Notes: generated from the sequence alone by a model not told the origin. A stretch of 64,000 bases of DNA from PALSA-660 sp963726435 (GCA_963726435.1 CAVSCJ010000006.1:434001-498000); one strand, 5' to 3'. Shown: positions 1-8,351, counted from the first letter of the stretch. Program-made: numbers and translations.

Positions 1-1667
1 GTGGGCCCGGCCACGGATGTAGCCGCGTGAGACTGCTTCTCGACGGGTCCAGGGCCCCCAGCCACCTGCTCCCTCTTGAACAGGAAGTAGTCGTAGTCCC
101 CTTCGTAGACCGTCGCCGTGCCGTCCTCGACGTGGACGATCTTGGTGGCCACGGCCCGGATCAGGTGCCGGTCGTGCGTGATGAGCGCCATCGTCCCCTG
201 ATAGGCGACCAGCGCCTGCTCGAGGACGTCGCGCGCACGGATGTCCAAGTGGTTCGTCGGCTCATCCAGGCACAGGAAGGGCGCCGGCGTCACCATCATC
301 TTCGCCAGCGCGAGACGTGCGCGCTCGCCGCCCGAGAGCACGGAGACCTTCTTGTCGACGTCGTCGCCCTCGAACAGGAAGGCGCCGAGCAGTCCGCGCA
401 CCTGTCCCTGCGTCCAGCCCGGCGCAACCAGGTCCAGTTCGCGGTAGACGGTGTTGCGGGGATCGAGCGCCTCCAGCTGGTGCTGTGCGAAGTAGGCTGT
501 GCTCACGTGCAAGCCCAGTGTCCGACTCCCCGAGTCGGGCTCGAGCGCGCCGGCCATCATCTTCAAGAGCGTCGACTTGCCTGCCCCGTTCGGGCCGACC
601 AGCGCGACCTTGTCGTCACGATAGAGCGACAAGGTCAGATCGTGATACACCTCCAGTGCACCGTACGACTTGCTCACGTGCTCCAGGGAGATCACCGCCT
701 CCGCCGTTCGCGGTGGCTGGGGGAAGCGGAAGCGCACGACCTTGCGCTCCGGCGGGACCTCGATCCTTTCGATCTTCTCCAGCGCCTTCACACGGCTCTG
801 AACGGCCTTGGCCTTGGTGTTCTTGTAGCGGAAGCGCTCGATGAACCTCTCCTGCGCCGCGATCTGGCGATCCTGATTCGCCTTCGCCGCCAGCAGCCGC
901 TCCAGGTTGGCCGCCTTCTGCCCCACGTAGGAGGCGTACGTTCCGTGATAGACCGTCAGCGCGTGAAGGTCGATCTCCGCCACTCGATCGACGAGGCCGT
1001 CCATGAACGCGCGGTCGTGGCTCACGAGAACGATGGCTCCGTCGTAGCCTCGCAGGAAGCCTTCGAGCCAGGTGACCGACTCGAGGTCCAGATGGTTCGT
1101 CGGCTCGTCGAGCAAGAGGATGTCCGGCGACTGCAGCAGGATCTTCGCGAGGGCGATACGCATCAGCCAGCCGCCCGAGAACTCCTCGGTCTGCCGCCTC
1201 ATGTCCGACTCCCGGAAGCCAAGGCCTGTGAGCACAGCCCGTGCGTCGGCCTCGATCGTGTAGCCGCCCAGGTGCTCGAACCGCTCGCGGATCCGTGCGT
1301 ACTCAGCGAGCATGCGTTCGAGCTCGTCTTCCTCGGTCTCCTCGGCGATGTCGGTCTCGAGCACGGAGATCCGGTGCTCCAGCGAGGTGACCTCCGATGC
1401 CACTGTGAGAACCTCGCCGAGGGCCGAGCGCCCCGACATCTCGATCGCCTCCTGCTTCAGGTAGCCGACGACCTCTCCCTTGCCGACCGTCACCGTGCCG
1501 GAATCTGCATCCTGGTCGCCGGACACGATCTCCAGCAGCGTCGTCTTGCCCGACCCGTTGGGCCCAACGAGCGCGACCCTCGAGCGGCCGGCGACATGCA
1601 GCGACACGTCGGCGAAGAGCAGACGTTCCCCGAAGCTCTTGGTCACGCATGAGATGGTGAGTGACAT
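1..1667 (-). CDS. ABC-F family ATPase (Uup/EttA-like), 3' end off window
   Basis: Soluble ATPase with two ABC domains and no membrane part; the family acts on ribosomes in translation or antibiotic protection. Domain 1 has Walker A GPNGSGKT at residues 35-42, signature FSGGW at 163-167 and Walker B LLLDEPTNHLD near 184-194. A charged linker at about 250-305 corresponds to the P-site tRNA interaction motif. Domain 2 has Walker A GPNGAGKS near 358. The ATG at 1667 is followed directly by MSLTISCVTKSFGE, a typical start. The frame is open for 555 residues and runs off the left edge, so the C-terminal tail and subfamily cannot be judged. The separate long plus-strand frame over the same bases is its antisense shadow. 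Confidence 0.93.
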   Translation of the reverse strand, partial: MSLTISCVTKSFGERLLFADVSLHVAGRSRVALVGPNGSGKTTLLEIVSGDQDADSGTVTVGKGEVVGYLKQEAIEMSGRSALGEVLTVASEVTSLEHRISVLETDIAEETEEDELERMLAEYARIRERFEHLGGYTIEADARAVLTGLGFRESDMRRQTEEFSGGWLMRIALAKILLQSPDILLLDEPTNHLDLESVTWLEGFLRGYDGAIVLVSHDRAFMDGLVDRVAEIDLHALTVYHGTYASYVGQKAANLERLLAAKANQDRQIAAQERFIERFRYKNTKAKAVQSRVKALEKIERIEVPPERKVVRFRFPQPPRTAEAVISLEHVSKSYGALEVYHDLTLSLYRDDKVALVGPNGAGKSTLLKMMAGALEPDSGSRTLGLHVSTAYFAQHQLEALDPRNTVYRELDLVAPGWTQGQVRGLLGAFLFEGDDVDKKVSVLSGGERARLALAKMMVTPAPFLCLDEPTNHLDIRARDVLEQALVAYQGTMALITHDRHLIRAVATKIVHVEDGTATVYEGDYDYFLFKREQVAGGPGPVEKQSHAATSVAGP

Positions 1668-1708
1668 GAGCGGCAGTCTACCAGTCTGGTCGGAGAGCCT
1701 CAGACAAG

Positions 1709-1734
1709 AAGGGCGGCCCCGCGGGGCCGCCCTT
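1709..1734 (-). terminator. GC-rich hairpin after cold-shock gene
   Basis: A perfect 12-bp stem (AAGGGCGGCCCC with its complement, 2-base centre) lies between the cold-shock gene and the ABC-F gene. It has no clear T run, so it may attenuate rather than fully terminate. Confidence 0.55.
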
Positions 1735-1763
1735 CCGAAGCTCGATCACGAATCGCTCCGCAA

Positions 1764-1967
1764 CTACGCCTTGCGGACGTTGCTCGCCTGCTTCTTGCCG
1801 TTCTGGCCCTCCGTGATGTCGAAGACGACGGCCTGGCCCTCGTCGAGGGTCTTGAACCCATCGCCCTGGATCTCAGAGAAGTGGACGAACACGTCGTCGC
1901 CACCCTCGTGGGAGATGAAGCCGTACCCCTTGTCCGGATTGAACCACTTGACGGTACCCTCAGCCAT
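1764..1967 (-). CDS. Cold-shock protein (CspA family)
   Basis: A 67-residue single OB-fold RNA/ssDNA chaperone. It contains the RNP1-like KGYGFI and RNP2-like VFVHF motifs and ends ASNVRKA. The ATG at 1967 (MAEGTVKWF) is preferred over an upstream in-frame start because it gives the canonical family length and has GGAAGG just upstream. It resembles the second cold-shock gene at 2893 but is transcribed from the opposite strand. The roughly 100-base leader implied by the promoter candidate at 2078-2106 is typical of csp mRNAs, whose leaders often control cold translation. Confidence 0.95.
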   Translation of the reverse strand: MAEGTVKWFNPDKGYGFISHEGGDDVFVHFSEIQGDGFKTLDEGQAVVFDITEGQNGKKQASNVRKA

Positions 1968-2077
1968 CCCAAACCTACCTTCCGCCCCTCGGGGCAAAAC
2001 AATGCGACCTGACTGACCGCAACGAAAGCGATTCGTCCGGCCGCAAACCTACGGGCCGCGATTCGGTCCGCGCCGAG

Positions 2078-2106
2078 ATTCTACTACACACTTTCCGAGT
2101 TGTCTC
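2078..2106 (-). promoter_or_regulatory. Candidate promoter for the cold-shock gene
   Basis: On the minus strand, TAGAAT (-10) lies 17 bases after GAGACA (weak -35). This would give a 5' leader of about 100 bases before the ATG at 1967. Confidence 0.4.
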
Positions 2107-2173
2107 CGGGGCACGGATCGTCCACCGCGCTGGAGCACTGGCGTGGACCAGCACCGAATATGGACCTATCCCG

Positions 2174-2689
2174 TCACCTACGACCGAGCAGGGCCATCAG
2201 GCTCTCACCCTGGTCGTGGCTGTCGACCTTCAGGCGCCAGCGGTCCGACTTGTTGCGCTCGTCGAAGGGTGCGCGAACCAGAAGCGTCCTGCCCGACAGT
2301 CTCGCTGACGACACGTCTCCGACCGGCACCCTGGAGACCCGCTCGGAGGCGCCCGCCCGAGTGACCTGGGCGTACCTGGCCATGAGCCATCCCGCGACCC
2401 ACAGACAGAGGCCCCACGCGGCCGCGACAGCACCGAGCCGGACGAGCAGCGAAGCGTCGACCTTCAGAGCGGGGCCGGTCGACAACACGAGCGCCGCCAC
2501 CGCCACGACGCCGCCGGCAAACACCGCCAGGCGCACGACCAGCCCCAACCACGCCCACGCGCGCCAGTTGTGAAGCGGCCGACCGATGAAGGTCACGAAC
2601 CCGTCACTGAATCCCATCGTCACGTCCTCGTACAGCATCTGCGGCGAGATCACCGTTGCGTGGAACGCATGTGAAGTCCAGTGGCCCAT
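2174..2689 (-). CDS. Hypothetical membrane protein, two TM segments
   Basis: A 171-residue protein I do not recognise. Hydrophobic segments are at about residues 46-70 and 82-103, followed by a charged soluble C-terminal half that looks like a small PH-like or YcxB-like cytoplasmic domain (pairs such as GRTLLVRAPFDER and RWRLKVDSHDQ). The ATG at 2689 is chosen because GGAGGG sits 8 bases upstream; an in-frame start further upstream lacks a ribosome site. It lies between the two cold-shock genes and is transcribed convergently with neither. A YcxB-like family membership is possible but unproven; compare the gene at 29619. Confidence 0.7.
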   Translation of the reverse strand: MGHWTSHAFHATVISPQMLYEDVTMGFSDGFVTFIGRPLHNWRAWAWLGLVVRLAVFAGGVVAVAALVLSTGPALKVDASLLVRLGAVAAAWGLCLWVAGWLMARYAQVTRAGASERVSRVPVGDVSSARLSGRTLLVRAPFDERNKSDRWRLKVDSHDQGESLMALLGRR

Positions 2690-2892
2690 CAAGGTTCCCT
2701 CCGAACGGCCGCTCTGTCCCCGAGCCCGCGGCAGCGCCACGGCCGCGGGCGGCTACACCACGCGTATCGGCTTCCGCGGCAGATCGTCCGCGGCTCCACG
2801 CGACGAATGGAACGTAGGACCGCCGAGCGGTGCGAGCTCGGATGCACGGGTACATAGGAGGTGCACCATCCACGATCAGAGGGAGCGCTCAC

Positions 2893-3096
2893 ATGGCACG
2901 CGGCAAGGTGAAGTGGTTCAACCCCGGCAAAGGCTACGGATTCATCGAGCAGGAGGAGGGCGAAGACGTCTTCGTGCACTTCTCCGAGATCCAGGACGAG
3001 GGATTCAAGACCCTCGAGGAGGGGGCGGAGGTCGAGTTCGAGGTCGCGGCCGGTAAGGATGGGCGCACTCAGGCCACCAACGTTCGCAAGGTGTAG
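2893..3096 (+). CDS. Cold-shock protein (CspA family), second copy
   Basis: A 67-residue OB-fold protein, MARGKVKWFNPGKGYGFIE at its start, with VFVHFSEIQ and a TQATNVRKV end. It aligns without gaps to the product of the cold-shock gene at 1764 and differs mainly in the acidic strand (EEGAEVEFEVAAG). The start is fixed by family length and an AGAGGGAG site 6-7 bases upstream. The coding strand is plus, opposite to its paralogue, and only the two-TM membrane gene separates them, so an inverted local duplication is possible. Confidence 0.96.
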   Translation: MARGKVKWFNPGKGYGFIEQEEGEDVFVHFSEIQDEGFKTLEEGAEVEFEVAAGKDGRTQATNVRKV

Positions 3097-3173
3097 CCGC
3101 ACGTCGTCGGACTTGGCGGCGAACACACCTGTTGGATCGCCTCCCGTGCTGCGCCGCGGGGCGGCGAGAGGCG

Positions 3174-3530
3174 CTAGGGCTGTATGAGCGAGAAGATGAG
3201 CGTCGTTGCAGAAGCCAGGAGCAGGACGAACACGGCATGCTCGGCGAGAGCCGCGCGGGATTTCGGTCCCATCGCTTTGGACGGGACGTCGACAGTGTGG
3301 TGCGAGAGGCGCATCAGCCCCGTGACGACAAGGAGCACGATGGCGCACAGCGGCACGAGCAGCACGGGCGTCCACGTCCGAACCAGATTCGCGAGCGCCA
3401 CCGGATCGAGAGCGGCTTGAGCGTTCGTTCTGACCAGCCAGAGAGCCGCGGCCGCCCCGGGCACAAGACCCGCGGCCAGCGAGTGCAAGGCATCGATCAG
3501 CGTACGGAGCCAAAGTTGTCGCGCGGCCAT
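3174..3530 (-). CDS. Hypothetical small membrane protein, three TM segments
   Basis: A 118-residue protein with hydrophobic spans at about residues 13-32, 51-72 and 97-116. A polar loop (RLSHHTVDVPSKAMGPKSR) lies between the last two. The pattern resembles short copper-resistance or DUF2269-like membrane proteins, but no diagnostic motif is visible and I do not assign a function. TAGGGGG lies about 7 bases before the ATG. It converges with the cold-shock gene at 2893. Confidence 0.65.
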   Translation of the reverse strand: MAARQLWLRTLIDALHSLAAGLVPGAAAALWLVRTNAQAALDPVALANLVRTWTPVLLVPLCAIVLLVVTGLMRLSHHTVDVPSKAMGPKSRAALAEHAVFVLLLASATTLIFSLIQP

Positions 3531-3847
3531 ACCAACCCCCTAGGAAGACCCGGTGGACGCACCTTCTGTCCGGAAGACGGATAGGAGAAGCCCGGTCGTC
3601 TGATCACGGTTCGCGAGAGAGAGGCCCCCCGCCGACCCGTGGGCTAAGCCTCCCTCGACGGCGAGACTCCGGGCGAGGACCGACCCGTCGTTCACGCCGG
3701 TCAGCCACTGACGTCTTGTGCGAGTGTCTACCGACGGTATGTTCCCACCGTGGGCGATTCAAGGAGTGCTCGGCTTTCCCGAGGCGGAAGGTACGATCGC
3801 TCAGAGGGGAGCCGCTCGGGACCTCCCCCTGGAACGAAGGAACGACT
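3531..3847. other. Intergenic stretch
   Basis: This gap of just over 300 bases lies between divergent small membrane genes. I see no convincing gene. A possible plus-strand -10 (TACGAT at 3792-3797) precedes the next gene without a clear -35. Confidence 0.4.
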
Positions 3848-4090
3848 GTGCGAGGAAGCCTTGGCATCGGGCCCGTTTCCCTTCTGATCGTCGTGGGCGT
3901 GCCGTTGGCGGTGCTCTGGGCGCTCGCGCTTGTCGACCTGGTGAAGCGCGACGAGCGGGACTTCCCTCCCCTGTTCCCCGGCGTCGACCGGCGCGTCTTC
4001 TGGACCATCGTTGTCCTGCTTATGAGCGGCATCGGCGCATTCCTCTACTACCTCATGGTGATGCGGCCGTGCCCCAGGAAGCGACCTTAG
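3848..4090 (+). CDS. Short PLDc_N-type membrane protein
   Basis: An 80-residue protein starting at GTG 3848, chosen because GAAGGAA lies 6-7 bases upstream; longer in-frame starts lack a site. Two hydrophobic spans at about residues 9-28 and 47-70 flank LVKRDERDFPPLFPG. The pattern of a first helix, a short basic-acidic loop, then a second helix ending in GIGAFLYYL is typical of the phospholipase-D nuclease N-terminal (cardiolipin synthase N-terminal) domain found in many stand-alone small proteins. No catalytic domain follows. A perfect hairpin sits 23 bases after the stop. Confidence 0.7.
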   Translation: MRGSLGIGPVSLLIVVGVPLAVLWALALVDLVKRDERDFPPLFPGVDRRVFWTIVVLLMSGIGAFLYYLMVMRPCPRKRP

Positions 4091-4113
4091 GACGCGGTCG
4101 CGCGTGATCACGG

Positions 4114-4145
4114 AGACGCCCCGGCTCGGTCGAGCCGGGGCGTCT
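4114..4145 (+). terminator. Strong inverted repeat after the PLDc_N gene
   Basis: Perfect 15-base arms beginning AGACGCCCCGGCTCG with a 2-base centre. The CCCCGGCTC/GAGCCGGGG core recurs in the dispersed repeats at 5-13 kb, but this copy lacks their tRNA-like tail. Confidence 0.75.
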
Positions 4146-4195
4146 TGGATCCGGACGGGCGACTTCCGTGAGCCGTGCCGCCGTTTCCAGCGCTG

Positions 4196-4414
4196 CTAGG
4201 GCGCTTGCGTCGGCTGGGTCGATTCGGACTCCTCGGCGGCCGAATCCTGGAGCGCTGGATTCTCCAATGGCTCCGGGTTGGTGTTCACGGGAGCCAGCGC
4301 CGGGGCAGGCTGCGACCCGGTCGTGTTCGCGGCGCAGCCGCCCAGTGGCGCCAGACCGACCAACGCCACCGAGAGCGCGACCACGACTACGACTCTCGTC
4401 ATTCCAGACCTCAT
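4196..4414 (-). CDS. Small lipoprotein
   Basis: A 72-residue predicted lipoprotein. A hydrophobic signal sequence (VVVVVALSVALVGLAPLGG) ends at a lipobox Cys at residue 27 (LGGC). The mature part is short, Pro/Glu/Ser/Thr rich and without recognisable fold, so it may be a spacer-like surface protein. The ATG at 4414 is preceded by AGGAGG 9 bases upstream; a second Met four codons on is possible. Function unknown. Confidence 0.72.
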   Translation of the reverse strand: MRSGMTRVVVVVALSVALVGLAPLGGCAANTTGSQPAPALAPVNTNPEPLENPALQDSAAEESESTQPTQAP

Positions 4415-4512
4415 GCCGCCCGACCTCCTGCCAGCATCGGCGACCCGCGTGGCTACGCGAAGACACCTCTCGCTGATACCCGAACGGACATCTGAGTCAT
4501 CGGCTGCCGGTC

Positions 4513-4836
4513 TCACTCCTCCCCTGCGCCTTCGCCGTAGCCTTCGTGTCCGCATCCGCACGGGGGCTTGCCGTCTCCGTGATGATGGTGACCTGCCCAT
4601 CCGCCCATCATCCTCTTGCGCGCCGCCCACTCTCCCCATGAGTCTTGGCCGCCGCTCCTGCTCCAGCCGCCCATGTCGTGCATCATGCTCTTCTTGCGAC
4701 CGATAACGATGCCGATGGCCAACCCGACCATCATCGCCACCATGGCCACCGGCGCGGGTATCAGAGGAATGCTCATCTCATGCTCGCTGCCGTGGGGCAT
4801 GAGGCCGCCGCTGCTCCATCCCATAGGACCATGCAT
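4513..4836 (-). CDS. Metal-ligand-rich single-span membrane protein
   Basis: A 107-residue protein. One hydrophobic span at about residues 22-45 (LIPAPVAMVAMMVGLAIGIVI) is preceded by a Met/His/Gly-rich N-terminus and followed by a Gly/Trp/Met/His-rich tail with the cluster GHHHHGDGKPPCGCGHEG. The ligand-rich tail suggests metal binding (Cu, Ni or Zn), but no enzyme domain is visible. The start ATG 4836 has AAGGAG 7 bases upstream. It lies about 100 bases upstream of the small lipoprotein gene on the same strand, so the two could be co-transcribed. Not a recognised named family. Confidence 0.7.
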   Translation of the reverse strand: MHGPMGWSSGGLMPHGSEHEMSIPLIPAPVAMVAMMVGLAIGIVIGRKKSMMHDMGGWSRSGGQDSWGEWAARKRMMGGWAGHHHHGDGKPPCGCGHEGYGEGAGEE

Positions 4837-5168
4837 GTCTGTCTCCTTCCATCGCGTACGAGAAGAGGTTCCTACCCGCGTGGACCAGCTCGTATGCTTC
4901 GAGCGCGCCACCGATGCGGGGTGCCCCCTGGATCCGTCCTGGAACGGCTTGAAGGTCAGCCGATCTTCGAGAGTCCCGGGGCAGGGTGATGTGCGTCAGC
5001 CATCCGCGTCGTCGCCTCGAGGAGGATCGCGACCGCCTCTCTCTGCGCCTGAAGAAGAAGGGAACCTTACCGACCGCCGGGTGCTTCTTTCCAACTCGCG
5101 ACGACCGGGCATTCCCGGCGGTGCGGTCGGGCGAGAGGAGAGCTCGATACCCTCGCTCCGGGCATTCG
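4837..5168. other. Gene-poor stretch, likely decayed
   Basis: No intact gene with convincing coding character. Short frames cross it, one of which leads into the ABC-2 permease remnant downstream without resembling a transporter N-terminus. The stretch probably represents deleted or scrambled sequence. Confidence 0.4.
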
Positions 5169-5396
5169 GCAATCCTGCTCCTCTCCGGAATGTTGCTCCC
5201 GATGGAGCTGGCCCCCTCGTGGCTCCAAGTCGTCGCACACTTCAACCCGGTCTACTACATCGTCGAGGCGGGCAGAGTCCTGGTCGCGGGCCACCTCACC
5301 GACATCAGGGTCGGAGAGGCGTACCTGTTCATGGTGCCGCTGACGATCATCACCGTCGCGTGGGCGACACGCGCGTTCCGCAAGGCCATCGCGTGA
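5169..5396 (+). pseudogene. ABC-2 type permease, C-terminal remnant
   Basis: The last 75 codons encode LLLSGMLLPMELAPSWLQ, then HFNPVYYIVEAGRVL and a final hydrophobic span ending AFRKAIA. This is the characteristic C-terminus of ABC-2 (daunorubicin/drug-type) transporter permeases, which normally have about 250-280 residues and six spans. Upstream in the same frame the sequence turns basic and non-hydrophobic, so four spans and any partner ATPase are missing. I treat it as a truncated gene left by a deletion. Confidence 0.75.
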
Positions 5397-5475
5397 CGCC
5401 CGTGGAGGAGTGGAGCCCTCGCGCTCGCCGCGCGTGTCCCGTAGACGTCGCTCCCTTGCGCGACGACCGCCTCAA

Positions 5476-5545
5476 AAGGCCCCGGCTCTGATGAGCAGGG
5501 GCCTTCTGTCATATGCTGGCGAGCCATCGGATACGAACTGGGGGC
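5476..5545 (-). repeat. tRNA-end/hairpin repeat, copy A
   Basis: Hairpin with arms AAGGCCCCGGCTC / GAGCAGGGGCCTT at 5476-5505, preceded on the minus strand by a degenerate tRNA-3'-end-like tail (CGATGGCTCGCCA). It sits directly downstream of the small membrane gene 5555-5785 and may act as its terminator. Confidence 0.75.
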
Positions 5546-5554
5546 CTGCGCACA

Positions 5555-5785
5555 CTAGAACGAATGCCGCCAGCGCCCCCGGCGCCCGATCATGAGACTG
5601 TCGAACGAGTAGACCGCCGCGCTGATCGCCCACATCGGGACGAGGATCGTGGCCCCCAGGAACAGGATCTGCTCGTCGATGTGGAAGAGCGCGTCAACAG
5701 CGAAATGGCCGAAGAGGAGCGCCCCGTAGGTCGCCGCCATGATCAGCCCTCTGCGCCACGTGAGCCGAAGCGTCTTTTCGATCAT
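5555..5785 (-). CDS. Hypothetical small membrane protein, two TM segments
   Basis: A 76-residue protein. Hydrophobic spans are at about residues 13-32 (GLIMAATYGALLFGHFAV) and 41-60 (ILFLGATILVPMWAISAAVY), with a basic C-terminus (RRGRWRHSF). No family is recognised. GTGAGG lies just upstream of the ATG. The stop is 10 bases before repeat copy A, following the pattern in this region of a short gene with a repeat at its 3' end. Confidence 0.6.
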   Translation of the reverse strand: MIEKTLRLTWRRGLIMAATYGALLFGHFAVDALFHIDEQILFLGATILVPMWAISAAVYSFDSLMIGRRGRWRHSF

Positions 5786-5923
5786 CCTGCCTCACCCCCA
5801 TCGAGGCTACCCCCAGGTGCCTCCCCGGTACACGTGGTGAAGCGATTCTTGACGGGCTCTTCACGAGCACTTCCGCATTGTTCACGCCGTGTTCACATCG
5901 GCACGGACAAACGGTCGCCGAAC

Positions 5924-5959
5924 GTAGGAAGGCCCCGACTCTTCTGAACCGGGGCCTAC
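5924..5959 (-). repeat. Hairpin repeat, copy B (no clear tail)
   Basis: GGCCCCGACTC / CCGGGGCC arms matching the other copies. The tRNA-like tail is not recognisable. It lies about 100 bases downstream of the DUF6982-like gene. Confidence 0.55.
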
Positions 5960-6063
5960 GACCTGAGCTCGCGCGTCAGCGCCGCCCGACCATTCGTCGA
6001 GTCCGACCGTAACCCCGTCGCGTCCCCGGGAAGCCCTCGTGTCGACAGTCCCCAGACTGAGGG

Positions 6064-6462
6064 CTAGAGGAACCAGGCTTGCTTGACACCCGCCAAGACC
6101 ACGAAGCAGCGCTCGTTGTTCGATCCGACGTCCGCCGGCCTGAGGAAGAACCCCTGGCGCCCGGGCTGGTAGCCGTGCGTAGTCCCTACCAGCACTTCGC
6201 CGTCGTCGCACTCGACCCTCATCCGATGCCCTGCCGGCGAAATCGAAGGATCGAAGTCCTTCCGCTCAGTGTGCTCGGGATTGCCCTCGAGGTCCTTCAC
6301 GAAGAAGAGCGCCTTCAGATGGCTCGTCCGGACCTCGACGGGCTGCGCCCCCGGCGGGGCCATCGCCGCGCTCATGTGGAAGCACGTCTTGGTCGGGAAG
6401 AAGTCGCTCGTAGTGCCTTTGAGGGTGCGACCATCGGTGAATCGTGCTACGACCTGTCTCAT
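6064..6462 (-). CDS. DUF6982/PilZ-like small protein
   Basis: A 132-residue soluble protein beginning MRQVVARFTDGRTLKGTTSDFFP. The pattern DGR-x-LKG-T-DF-P-FH followed by a second half with DGE-LVGTT-GY and FF-P-AD is typical of a family (DUF6982) common in deep-branching actinobacteria and anaerobes. It is thought to form a small beta-barrel reminiscent of PilZ, but ligand binding is unproven. The ATG at 6462 has GGAGGG 4-5 bases upstream; the frame extends further upstream without a site. It is oriented with the signalling genes at 6.7 and 9.4 kb. Confidence 0.75.
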   Translation of the reverse strand: MRQVVARFTDGRTLKGTTSDFFPTKTCFHMSAAMAPPGAQPVEVRTSHLKALFFVKDLEGNPEHTERKDFDPSISPAGHRMRVECDDGEVLVGTTHGYQPGRQGFFLRPADVGSNNERCFVVLAGVKQAWFL

Positions 6463-6700
6463 GGGCCCTCCGCCCGAGATCGCTCTGTGCGGCAGAATTC
6501 GCCGAGTAGAACGATACCAGTTCCGGAGGCTGGCGCTAGATGCTTCGTTCACTGATCCGACGCCGCCGCTGACCTCGATCGGCCGGGCGGCACGCCCCGA
6601 CACGTTCGCCAGGGACCAGGCCATGTACGCGCGGGCGATGGTGGACCATCTTCAACGAGCCTGGGACAGTGCGACTCTCCGGTTGAGTCTCCCTCGCCGC

Positions 6701-8107
6701 CTACGAGAGCTCCAGTTCCCCTGCGGCAGTGCGTCCGAAGAAAGCCCCTCCAGGATCGTCGTACGACGACTGTGAGACGATCTTCGGCTCGGCCGTGGCA
6801 TCTACTGGTTCGTCCGCTCCCGCGTTCTCGACCGGTTCGGCCAGCACTTCGCAAAGCGCCGTGACCACCGATCGGTCGTACAGGGAGCCAGCGTTGTCCG
6901 TCAACTCCGCGACGGCCTCATCGCGCGTCGTGTCGGCACCGTGATACGCGCGGTGCGTCATGCTGTCGAAGACCTCGCATACCGCCAGGATTCGGGCCTC
7001 GACCGTCATCTGGTCGCCGGTGAGACCCAGCGGGTAGCCACTCCCGTTGACGCGCTCGTGATGACCGACGACCGCGCCCTGGACGCGCTCGTCGAAGTTC
7101 GCCGCGTTGGCGATCTCCGAGCCGATCCGCGGGTGCTCCCGAACCAGTATCTCATCCTCCGCGCTGAGGGGCTGCGACGCATCGCCTATGCCGCGCGGCA
7201 GGCCCAGCATCCCCACGTCGTGCACGAGCCCGGCCAGCGCCAAGTCCTTCCTGACGGACGGACGCAGCCCCATTCGCTGACCGACAGCGCTGGCGAGTTC
7301 GGCCACCTGCACGGCGTGCCGCGAGTAGTCCGGACGGCTGTCCGCCACAAGGTACTGCAGCACTCGCAAGGTGCCGTCAAGCTGGATCTGCGCGTCCTTC
7401 AGCGACTCTTCGCGCTCGATGGCGAGCTCCACCATCCTGCCCATCAGGCCGAGCGAATCGAGCTGTTCGGCCTCGAACGCACCTTCGCGTCGCCAGCCGC
7501 ACAGTATGAATCGGAGGTCTCCGGCGACCCGCAACGGGACTGCGATAGCCTGCCCGTTCTCGTCGCCGAGTGTCTGGATGTTAAGAGGGGACCCGTGTCC
7601 AGCGGCCACCAGCGCGACATGCGTAAGAGCGCGCTCGGCCTCGGCCCGCGGCACTCCCTCCGCGATGAAGGAGTACTCCTCTTCCTCCCCGAGCACAGCA
7701 GATGCGTCCGCATCGAACAAGTCGATGGCCTCGCGCAGCAGCGACTTCAGGCCCGCTTCGACACCCTCCTTGCCGAGTCGAGACGCTGCCTCGTGGGAGA
7801 ACCGGAGCCACCGGCATGTGACGGCAAGCTCCTTGCGCGCCTCCTCGGTCTCGGATACCGCGCTGCGGACCTCGATGCGGAGCCGACGACGCTGATCCGC
7901 GAGATAGAGGACCACGAGCAGCACGAACCCGCCCAGCAGGATGCGGAGGATCTCCGACGACAGAAGCGCTTCCGCAGGGAGCTCGATCCCTGATGAACTC
8001 AGGTAGTACAGAAGAACGCCCACCAAACAGAGCATCGCCACGATCAGGATCGTCGCTATGGCGTCGAGCTGCCTTTCGCGCCTCTCCGCGGACTCCATGT
8101 CCTTCAT
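6701..8107 (-). CDS. Membrane-anchored HD-GYP domain protein
   Basis: A 468-residue sensor-type protein, probably a cyclic-di-GMP phosphodiesterase. Two TM spans at about residues 18-38 and 56-70 are followed by a short coiled coil and a GAF-like region (about 95-235). The HD-GYP domain has HDVGMLGLP, HPRIGSEI and HHERVNGSGYP, retaining the HD pair and the GYP motif. Further metal ligands were not checked one by one. The ATG at 8107 has AAGGGGG 8-9 bases upstream; a GTG at 8140 is also in frame. The C-terminal 40 residues are acidic and low complexity. It lies in the repeat-carrying accessory region near a SpoIIE-type phosphatase. Confidence 0.9.
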   Translation of the reverse strand: MKDMESAERRERQLDAIATILIVAMLCLVGVLLYYLSSSGIELPAEALLSSEILRILLGGFVLLVVLYLADQRRRLRIEVRSAVSETEEARKELAVTCRWLRFSHEAASRLGKEGVEAGLKSLLREAIDLFDADASAVLGEEEEYSFIAEGVPRAEAERALTHVALVAAGHGSPLNIQTLGDENGQAIAVPLRVAGDLRFILCGWRREGAFEAEQLDSLGLMGRMVELAIEREESLKDAQIQLDGTLRVLQYLVADSRPDYSRHAVQVAELASAVGQRMGLRPSVRKDLALAGLVHDVGMLGLPRGIGDASQPLSAEDEILVREHPRIGSEIANAANFDERVQGAVVGHHERVNGSGYPLGLTGDQMTVEARILAVCEVFDSMTHRAYHGADTTRDEAVAELTDNAGSLYDRSVVTALCEVLAEPVENAGADEPVDATAEPKIVSQSSYDDPGGAFFGRTAAGELELS

Positions 8108-8351
8108 ATCGAGCCTACCCCCTTGGACCTCCAACAGCACGCCTTCTCTCGGCCGAACCGCGGCCGTCCCCGAGAGTGGCGCATCCTCGAGTGCATCGGT
8201 AGCTGGACCGTACTACGTTAGAACCCAAGCGCGACAGCCGTCTTCCGCGCGGCCGCCCGCGATCGCGACCGCGATCCCGGCCGCGTATGCCGAACTCGTC
8301 GCGACCGATGCAGCTATGTGGTCGCACGAGGGCCTGAACCGTCCGCTCCGT
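8108..8351. other. Intergenic stretch upstream of the HD-GYP gene
   Basis: Contains CG-rich near-repeats (CGCGACCGCGATC) around 8255-8275. I see no gene and no clear promoter. Confidence 0.35.

Noticed and set aside
27..1652. Plus-strand open frame of about 540 codons
   Set aside because: Antisense of the ABC-F ATPase. The protein is Arg/His/Leu rich without motifs.
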